Of a stretch of DNA of 8,064 nucleotides, positions 1 to 4,896 are shown in pieces. The DNA is from an uncultured Atopobium sp. (GTDB lineage: Bacteria > Actinomycetota > Coriobacteriia > Coriobacteriales > Atopobiaceae), in the NCBI GenBank assembly GCA_900555335.1, contig USKU01000056.1, positions 1 through 8,064 on the forward strand, read 5' to 3'. Each line of letters begins with the position of its first letter. The first letter of the stretch is position 1. Position numbers and translations under genes: made by a program. Below the pieces are notes generated by a model, which did not search any database, was not told the origin of the DNA, and saw only the letters and a program-made list of their open reading frames with translations.

Positions 1-978
1 ACGATGTTCTCTACGCAGGGGAACAGGAGTGTCCAACTCAGGAAGGCGATGGTCTTCAATAACAGGAATATAGGCAGAGAAGAATACTCGTTTCAATTCA
101 AATTGCTGATAAAGCGCCTGCGATAAGTGCAATATTTGATTGTCTGATTCTGGAGAAGCCCCAATGATAATTTGCGTTGATTGCCCAGCAGGCGAGAAGG
201 ACCTCTTGTCTGAAGACACCCTTGATGAGCACATAAAGGTATTTTTCAAGCAGTTTGAACGAAGAGCTAAACCTTCTTTTATGATCTGCTTCTGAGTAGG
301 AATAACAATGCCTTTAGATTTGCCAGCAGACTTCACAATGCCCTTTGATGCATTTTTAGCTTCAAGCAATTGCCTTTCTTCAGAGACGCGTAGGCGGTGA
401 ATGAAAGACATGGGTTTAGTAACCGTTTCTGCATTTTTGTGAGGACAAAGTTTAGTAAGTGAGGTTGAGCTAGGTAATTCCAGATTGACGGAGAGCCTAT
501 CTGCTAAGCGGCCAATAGCATCAATAAGATCTGGATCTGTTCCAGGAATTACTTTTGCATGAACATAGCCGTTGAACAGCAACTCATTCCTAAGGTAGGA
601 GAGACATTCAATCATAAGTTCTGTGGTGTGGTCTGGCGATCCTATAACACCTGAGGAAAGAAAGAGCCCCTCTATGTAATTTCTTTTATAGAAATCTACG
701 GTAAGCTCTGCTAATTCCTGTGGTGTAAAGGTAGCCCGCTTGGTTTGTGCGGACGACCTATTGACGCAGTAAGCACAGTCATAACAACAAGCATTAGAAA
801 GCAAAACTTTTAGCAGCGTAATGCAGCGACCATCAGGGGTAAATGAGTGGCAACAGCCGGCCGCTGAGGCCATTCCTACCTTTCCTGCCTGCGGATCTCT
901 GTCTACACCAGAAGAAGTGCACGCCGCGTCAAATTTGGCTGCATCTGCAAGTATGGCGAGTTTATCAAGAGTATCCAT
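1..978 (-). CDS. Putative DNA modification/repair radical SAM protein, 3' end beyond the left edge
   Basis: The first 326 codons of an uninterrupted reading frame run off position 1, so the C-terminus is missing. The start is ATG at 978; an in-frame TAG lies five codons upstream, so no earlier start is possible. The N-terminus MDTLDKLAILADAAKFD, the cluster-binding CxxxCxxC (C64, C68, C71 in NACCYDCAYCVNR), NYIEGLFLSSGVI (about 100-112), VIPGTD, RLSVNLELP, FSPAGQSTQIIIGA and the terminal PLRREHR all fit the family I know as 'putative DNA modification/repair radical SAM protein' (TIGR03916-like). Extra cysteines (20, 42, 43, 52) lie before the SAM motif. In known genomes the family is next to a uracil-DNA-glycosylase-like protein; that partner would lie left of position 1 and cannot be seen. 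Binding of a [4Fe-4S] cluster and SAM is expected from the motif; the substrate is unknown. Two LexA-like boxes lie upstream. The family call is confident, the biochemical role is not. Confidence 0.88.
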   Translation of the reverse strand, partial: MDTLDKLAILADAAKFDAACTSSGVDRDPQAGKVGMASAAGCCHSFTPDGRCITLLKVLLSNACCYDCAYCVNRSSAQTKRATFTPQELAELTVDFYKRNYIEGLFLSSGVIGSPDHTTELMIECLSYLRNELLFNGYVHAKVIPGTDPDLIDAIGRLADRLSVNLELPSSTSLTKLCPHKNAETVTKPMSFIHRLRVSEERQLLEAKNASKGIVKSAGKSKGIVIPTQKQIIKEGLALRSNCLKNTFMCSSRVSSDKRSFSPAGQSTQIIIGASPESDNQILHLSQALYQQFELKRVFFSAYIPVIEDHRLPELDTPVPLRREHR

Positions 979-994
979 GGCAGCAACTTTCTAC

Positions 995-1022
995 TTGAAA
1001 ATAGAACGTCTGTTCGTATACT
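995..1022 (+). promoter_or_regulatory. Candidate sigma-70 promoter for cca
   Basis: TTGAAA (995-1000) and TATACT (1017-1022) are separated by 16 bp and point toward cca, predicting a start near 1029 and a leader of about 75 nt. LexA box 1 fills the spacer. The palindrome GTATAC (1016-1021) also gives a minus-strand -10-like TATACG for the radical SAM gene, but I see no good -35 for that direction. Confidence 0.5.
1003..1016. promoter_or_regulatory. LexA (SOS) box 1
   Basis: AGAACGTCTGTTCG contains GAAC-N4-GTTC as a perfect 4+4 inverted repeat. It closely fits the Gram-positive/actinobacterial LexA operator (CGAAC-N4-GTTCG type), differing at the outer left base and one inner base. It lies about 25 bp upstream of the radical SAM start codon and in the spacer of a plus-strand promoter facing cca, so bound LexA could block both. 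No lexA gene is in the window; the call rests on motif and context. Confidence 0.62.
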
Positions 1023-1060
1023 TAGACTATCACGAATGAGGAAGAAGTAAAGAAAAATCT

Positions 1061-1074
1061 AGAACAAATGTTTG
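1061..1074. promoter_or_regulatory. LexA (SOS) box 2, slightly degenerate
   Basis: AGAACAAATGTTTG fits GAAC-N4-GTTY, with the RNRY core AAAT that the Bacillus consensus allows. Its centre is 58 bp from that of box 1. Both sites share the outer pattern AGAAC-N4-GTTYG. It lies between the likely cca transcription start and the cca ribosome binding site, so it would be a roadblock position for cca and an upstream site for the radical SAM gene. Confidence 0.5.
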
Positions 1075-1102
1075 TTATTTTAAAACCGCAGAAAGGATGT
1101 GA

Positions 1103-2581
1103 ATGACGTGTGAAGGATGTATACTTTTCCCATCAGCAACTGCGGAAGGAATGGCCATGAGCATACAGAAAAACAGCTCTTCACCATGCCTTTCTCGCCC
1201 CGTGAATTTACAAGTTCCCACCTACGCGTTGCGTGCATTAGAAGTTCTTGAAGATGCCGGATTTGAGGCGTGGATTGTAGGCGGCTGGGTACGAGACGCC
1301 CTACGCGGCTCATTTGCCCATGATATTGACATCACAACATCGGCAACGTGGCAGCAGAGCAAAGCGGCTTTTGAGGCTGCAGACATTCCTGTGCATGAAA
1401 CAGGTATTGCATATGGAACCGTTACTGCTGTTGTCGAGAAGCACCCTATTGAGGTCACAACGTATCGCTGTGACGGAGAATATCTTGATGGTCGTCGTCC
1501 TGATTCTGTGCAGTTTGTCTCTCGTATAGAGGAAGATCTTGCTCGTAGAGACTTCACTATTAATGCAATGGCATATCACCCAAAGAGGGGATTGCTTGAT
1601 CTTTATGGCGGTCAAGAAGATTTATCTGTACGTGTAATTCGCGCTGTTGGGGAGCCTAAGGTTCGCTTTACAGAGGACGCTCTTCGTATGCTTCGAGCAT
1701 TGCGGTTTGCATGCAGACTCTCGTTTTCAATTGAGGAGAAGACACATCAGGCACTTACTGAGTGTGCGCCGCTACTCTCTCAGGTTGCATCTGAGCGCAT
1801 TGGCTCGGAAGTGGCTCAAATTGTTGAGGCTGGCCATATTGCCCATGCTATCAAGCTGGGATTTCCTGTTTTAGCGGTAGCAATTCCAGAGCTCTTACCA
1901 CTTCAAAACTTTGACCAAAGAAGCCCGTATCATGCTTATGATGTGCTTGAACATACTGCTCGAGTGTGTTCTGCAACAGAAGCCTTTACTGCGGGTACTG
2001 CAACGCCTGCGCTTAGGTGGGCGGCGCTTTTGCATGATATTGCAAAGCCAGAAATGTTTAGCGTTGACGCAGATGGAAGAGGTCATTTTTACGGTCATCC
2101 AGAAAAAGGCGCGGTTGTGGCAAAGGCGCTGCTCAAACGATTAGCTTTATCGCAGCATTTGAGTAATGAGGTTTGTTCTCTTGTAGCACTACATGACTAT
2201 GATGTGGATATTACAACAACTTCTCTCAGGCATATGATTGCCCTGTTAGCCGAGGCAAGTAAATCGGACGGCATTGCTCTTGCGTATGACCTTTTGACGT
2301 TAAAGCAGGCTGATGCCTTGGCAAAGGCAAATCCTTATCGCAGCTACGCAGTAACGCTTGAAGCTATGAGAGAGCTCCTCTTACATGAGGCAAAACAAGA
2401 GATTGCTCAGCATCCGCAAGAGCTGTGCATTTCGGGCGCAGAAATTATGGAAGTGCTCTCGCTTCAGCCAGGACCTGCTGTCGGTGTGTGTCAACGTAGG
2501 CTTTTTGAGCTTTATTTAGCAGGTCAAGTGAAGAATAGAAAAGAAGATCTTCTCGCCATTCTTTCTAGGGGTAATTGGTAA
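1103..2581 (+). CDS. cca: CCA tRNA nucleotidyltransferase, class II with HD domain
   Basis: This enzyme adds or repairs the 3' CCA of tRNAs using CTP and ATP without a nucleic-acid template. Residues are numbered from the 1103 start (492 aa). They show GGWVRD (60-65), the metal-binding HDIDI (D74, D76), RRDFTINAM (148-156) and the nucleotide-selecting EDxxR (191-195) inside EDALRMLRALRF. The second half holds an HD-type domain: LEHTARV (282-288), LLHDIAKP (309-316) and FYGHPEKGA (329-337), as in actinobacterial CCA enzymes with a C-terminal phosphohydrolase domain. The start is uncertain. ATG 1103 has AAAGGA 5 nt upstream, while ATG 1157 (codon 19) has GGAAGGA 6 nt upstream. The first 18 residues are not family-like, so 1157 (474 aa) is a real alternative. 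It is divergent from the radical SAM gene, and its promoter overlaps a LexA-like box. Both tRNAs in this window already encode CCA, so part of its work may be end repair. Confidence 0.95.
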   Translation: MTCEGCILFPSATAEGMAMSIQKNSSSPCLSRPVNLQVPTYALRALEVLEDAGFEAWIVGGWVRDALRGSFAHDIDITTSATWQQSKAAFEAADIPVHETGIAYGTVTAVVEKHPIEVTTYRCDGEYLDGRRPDSVQFVSRIEEDLARRDFTINAMAYHPKRGLLDLYGGQEDLSVRVIRAVGEPKVRFTEDALRMLRALRFACRLSFSIEEKTHQALTECAPLLSQVASERIGSEVAQIVEAGHIAHAIKLGFPVLAVAIPELLPLQNFDQRSPYHAYDVLEHTARVCSATEAFTAGTATPALRWAALLHDIAKPEMFSVDADGRGHFYGHPEKGAVVAKALLKRLALSQHLSNEVCSLVALHDYDVDITTTSLRHMIALLAEASKSDGIALAYDLLTLKQADALAKANPYRSYAVTLEAMRELLLHEAKQEIAQHPQELCISGAEIMEVLSLQPGPAVGVCQRRLFELYLAGQVKNRKEDLLAILSRGNW

Positions 2582-2655
2582 AAATAATAAAGAGTGCCAG
2601 ATTTAATCAATAAAAAAAGTAAGGCCTTTGTATTTTTATAGGTTCGGTAAAACGG

Positions 2656-2661
2656 TATAGT
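2656..2661 (+). promoter_or_regulatory. Candidate -10 element for the tetR gene
   Basis: TATAGT lies 52 nt upstream of the first possible regulator start. The same hexamer occurs before metK and before the tRNA pair. No convincing -35 is present; TTTATA at 2635-2640 would give a 15-bp spacer. Confidence 0.3.
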
Positions 2662-2685
2662 AGGCATAAAAAATTATCAGAGAGG

Positions 2686-2702
2686 CGTCATTTTATATGA
2701 CG
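2686..2702. promoter_or_regulatory. Palindrome before the TetR gene, candidate auto-operator
   Basis: CGTCAT-TTTAT-ATGACG is a perfect 6-bp inverted repeat over 17 bp, ending 11 nt before the first possible start of the TetR-family gene. TetR proteins commonly bind 15-20-bp palindromes next to their own gene. It lies in the presumed 5' leader, so an RNA hairpin near the ribosome binding site is an alternative reading. No second copy was noticed in the window. Confidence 0.45.
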
Positions 2703-2713
2703 GATAGTGTCGT

Positions 2714-3439
2714 ATGGGGGAGTTCATGGGCGAGAAGCGCGATTATATTACGTTAGAAGTCATACATCACAATGCTTATGAACAGCAGCCTACAGAAGAA
2801 CCTGAAGCTCCAGCGCCTTCCATTTCTCATATTCGTGCCGAGGCTCGTACTAAGAAAAGTGCAGCTACACGTAAGCGTATTATGCACGAGACAACCAAGC
2901 TCATGCTTGCTCGTGGAAATACCAATTTCAAAATGAGTGAGATTTCAGATCGTGCTCGTCTTTCAAAAGGTGCGCTGTATTACTACTTTTCCGATAGAGA
3001 GGCCCTTTTGCAGGCAATCTTTGACGAAAGTGTTGATGAGCTTGCAAAAGATATTGCGCATACCATTGGTAATAAGCCTGCCTCAAAAGAGACGCTTCAT
3101 GCAATCATCGCTCAACTGGCCTCACATATTCTTCCTGACTCGCCACTTGTTTTGGCTTTGATTAATAAGCTTGCAAGCTCTGAGCAGGCGCTTATTACCA
3201 ACATTGAGGGACCACTTTCCCGCGTGGTTGTTCTCCTTGCTAACCAGCTAGAGATGGGAAAATTGCAGGGATTTATTCGCCAAAGCGTTGATTCAAGACT
3301 TGCTGCCTGTTCTATCACAGGAGCTTTGGTTCTCTCGGCTATTGGTTTAATGGGCGAGCGCCGTGGTGTTGAGGGTTCTGATGAGCTTGCACAGAAGCTT
3401 CTTGATTTGACGCTTGCTGGTATTGGAATAGATGGATAA
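2714..3439 (+). CDS. TetR/AcrR-family transcriptional regulator
   Basis: A DNA-binding regulator with the typical N-terminal TetR helix-turn-helix at about residues 51-97. It contains TRKRIMHETTKLMLARGN, then FKMSEISDRARLSKGALYYYFSDREALLQAIF, where LSKGALYYYF is the recognition-helix signature. The C-terminal, mostly helical ligand/dimer domain (about 100-241) is not distinctive and gives no clue to the ligand. About 50 residues precede the DNA-binding domain, rich in E, P and A (EEPEAPAP), longer than usual and probably disordered. ATG 2714 and ATG 2726 are both possible starts. Only a loose GGA 9 nt upstream supports 2714, while GGGGGAG lies 3 nt before 2726; neither is decisive. It lies 132 bp after cca and is closed by its own terminator, so it is probably a single-gene unit. 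The nearby palindrome suggests autoregulation. The target is unknown. Confidence 0.9.
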   Translation: MGEFMGEKRDYITLEVIHHNAYEQQPTEEPEAPAPSISHIRAEARTKKSAATRKRIMHETTKLMLARGNTNFKMSEISDRARLSKGALYYYFSDREALLQAIFDESVDELAKDIAHTIGNKPASKETLHAIIAQLASHILPDSPLVLALINKLASSEQALITNIEGPLSRVVVLLANQLEMGKLQGFIRQSVDSRLAACSITGALVLSAIGLMGERRGVEGSDELAQKLLDLTLAGIGIDG

Positions 3440-3481
3440 TCATACGTATTTTTGCATAATCCTAGGTTAACTATGCTATTT

Positions 3482-3508
3482 AAAGAGCGCCCTTGTGGTG
3501 CTCTTTTT
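3482..3508 (+). terminator. Intrinsic terminator after the TetR gene
   Basis: A 10-bp stem AAAGAGCGCC / GGTGCTCTTT (one G-U pair) with a 5-nt loop CTTGT ends in TTTTT at 3504-3508. It begins 43 nt after the stop codon and separates the regulator from metK. The opposite strand has only a short T run, so it probably works in one direction. Confidence 0.88.
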
Positions 3509-3517
3509 ACAATTTTC

Positions 3518-3557
3518 TTGACTGATCCTGCTCAAAAGAGTTAACCATGGGTATAGT
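3518..3557 (+). promoter_or_regulatory. metK promoter region (elements not resolved)
   Basis: TTGACT (3518-3523) is a good -35 and TATAGT (3552-3557) a good -10, but they are 28 bp apart and cannot form one standard promoter. TTGACT would need the poor -10 TTAACC at 3541-3546; TATAGT would need the poor -35 TGCTCA at 3529-3534. Since metK follows a terminator, a promoter must lie here; the exact start is open. Confidence 0.4.
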
Positions 3558-3565
3558 AATAGTAG

Positions 3566-3603
3566 TTGCGCGTAGAAGAACGCAAATATTCTGCATAAGC
3601 AGA
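3566..3603 (+). promoter_or_regulatory. Two small hairpins in the metK leader
   Basis: TTGCG (3566-3570) pairs with CGCAA (3581-3585), and TCTGC (3590-3594) pairs with GCAGA (3599-3603) around the loop ATAA. They sit in the short leader before the ribosome binding site. They do not match a SAM riboswitch class I can recognise by eye. Confidence 0.3.
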
Positions 3604-3606
3604 GAA

Positions 3607-3633
3607 GCCATGCGTGAAAGGACAGTTCATGGC
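3607..3633 (+). promoter_or_regulatory. metK start-codon hairpin with the ribosome binding site in the loop
   Basis: GCCATG (3607-3612) is a perfect complement of CATGGC (3628-3633), which contains the metK start codon ATG 3629-3631. The 15-nt loop carries AAAGGA (3617-3622), the Shine-Dalgarno sequence, 6 nt before the ATG. Folding would hide the start codon. It may be chance or a translational control element; no ligand-binding fold is recognised. Confidence 0.35.
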
Positions 3634-4891
3634 ACACAAAAACTATTTGTTTACCTCAGAAAGTGTTACTGAGGGACATCCAGACAAGGTTTGCGATCAG
3701 ATTTCTGACGCAATTCTTGATGCAATCTTGGCAAAAGAGGCGGAGCTTGAAGAGCGTGGATACGTTTCTCCAAGTGGTGTTCCTGCTTGCTTGGATAACG
3801 TTCGTTGTGCATGCGAGACCTTTGCTACTACAGGAACTATTGTGGTAGCTGGAGAGATTCGCACTCAATCTTACGTTGATGTCCAGGAGATTGTTCGTAA
3901 TACCCTCAGAAATATTGGCTACGACCGCGCTAAGTATGGTTTTGACTGCGAGACCTGCGGTGTTTTGAGCCTTATCCATGAGCAGAGCCCAGATATTGCC
4001 CAAGGTGTTGACCAGTCCTATGACACGCAGGCAGGACGCACTACCGATCCGCTTGATCTTATCGGCGCAGGCGATCAGGGCATGATGTTTGGCTTTGCAT
4101 CTGATGAGACCGATGTTCTTATGCCAATGCCAGCTTACCTGGCACAGCGTCTGGCTCAGCGCCTTTCAGAGGTGCGTAAGTCTGGCGAGGTTGAGTACTT
4201 GCGTCCAGATGGCAAAACTCAGGTTACCGTTCGTTATGAGGACGAGAAGCCCGTTGAGGTCACTGCTATTGTTGTTTCCACACAGCACGCCCCAGAGATT
4301 GAAGACATGTCCGTCATCAAGCAGGATATGATCGACCACGTTATTGCACCTGTTATGGGTGAGGTCAACATTGCTTGGGATAACGCTGACATTTACGTTA
4401 ATCCAACTGGTCGCTTTGTTGTTGGTGGACCTATGGGAGATACTGGTCTTACCGGCAGAAAGATTATTGTTGATACCTACGGCGGCATGGGTCGTCATGG
4501 CGGCGGCGCTTTCTCTGGAAAGGATTGCACCAAGGTTGACCGTTCAGCAGCATATGCAGCACGTTGGGTTGCAAAGAACGTTGTAGCAGCTGGTCTTGCC
4601 AAGAAATGCGAAGTTCAGCTTGCCTATGCCATTGGTGTTTCTCATCCACTGTCTATCATGGTTGATACTTTTGGCACTGCCATTGTTGACGATGCTGTTA
4701 TTGAGCAGGCTATCGAGAAGGTCTTTGATCTTCGTCCTGGTGCCATTATCAGAGATCTTAAGCTGCGCCGTCCTATCTTCTCTAAGACAGCAGCATATGG
4801 TCACTTTGGTCGTAAAGACCCAGACTTCACATGGGAAGCAACTGACCGTGTTCAGGAGCTTAAGGACGCAGTTTCCGCACTTCAGGCATAA
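3629..4891 (+). CDS. metK: S-adenosylmethionine synthetase (methionine adenosyltransferase)
   Basis: Makes S-adenosylmethionine from L-methionine and ATP in the cytoplasm, the methyl donor and the cofactor for radical SAM enzymes. The 420-residue protein shows FTSESVTEGHPDK (8-20; H17 and D19 at the active site), GAGDQGMMFG (146-155), GPMGDTGLTGRKIIVDTYGG (267-286), the loop GGGAFSGKD (291-299) and DRSAAYAAR (304-312). Compared from memory with the 384-residue E. coli enzyme, it has about 18 extra residues near 35-60 (EERGYVSPSGVPACLDNV) and about 10 near 130-145 before GAGDQG. ATG 3629 is preferred, with AAAGGA 6 nt upstream and the conserved start MAHKNYLFTSESV. An in-frame GTG at 3614 would place that ribosome binding site inside the gene. 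A terminator isolates it from the TetR gene, and it converges tail-to-tail with the next gene. Confidence 0.98.
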   Translation: MAHKNYLFTSESVTEGHPDKVCDQISDAILDAILAKEAELEERGYVSPSGVPACLDNVRCACETFATTGTIVVAGEIRTQSYVDVQEIVRNTLRNIGYDRAKYGFDCETCGVLSLIHEQSPDIAQGVDQSYDTQAGRTTDPLDLIGAGDQGMMFGFASDETDVLMPMPAYLAQRLAQRLSEVRKSGEVEYLRPDGKTQVTVRYEDEKPVEVTAIVVSTQHAPEIEDMSVIKQDMIDHVIAPVMGEVNIAWDNADIYVNPTGRFVVGGPMGDTGLTGRKIIVDTYGGMGRHGGGAFSGKDCTKVDRSAAYAARWVAKNVVAAGLAKKCEVQLAYAIGVSHPLSIMVDTFGTAIVDDAVIEQAIEKVFDLRPGAIIRDLKLRRPIFSKTAAYGHFGRKDPDFTWEATDRVQELKDAVSALQA

Positions 4892-4896
4892 CGTTC

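Noticed and set aside
821..1039. Small plus-strand reading frame opposite the radical SAM gene
   Set aside because: It is antisense to conserved radical SAM coding sequence, has no family features and runs through the divergent promoter region.
2613..2637. Terminator after cca around AAGGCCTT with flanking A and T runs
   Set aside because: The palindrome leaves no loop and the alternative stem is only 4 bp, too weak to call.
3558..3628. SAM riboswitch in the metK leader
   Set aside because: The leader is short and shows no recognisable SAM-I, SAM-II, SAM-IV or SMK consensus; only simple hairpins are visible.
3614..3628. GTG start five codons upstream of the chosen metK start
   Set aside because: It would put the good AAAGGA ribosome binding site inside the gene, and the conserved MetK N-terminus begins at ATG 3629.
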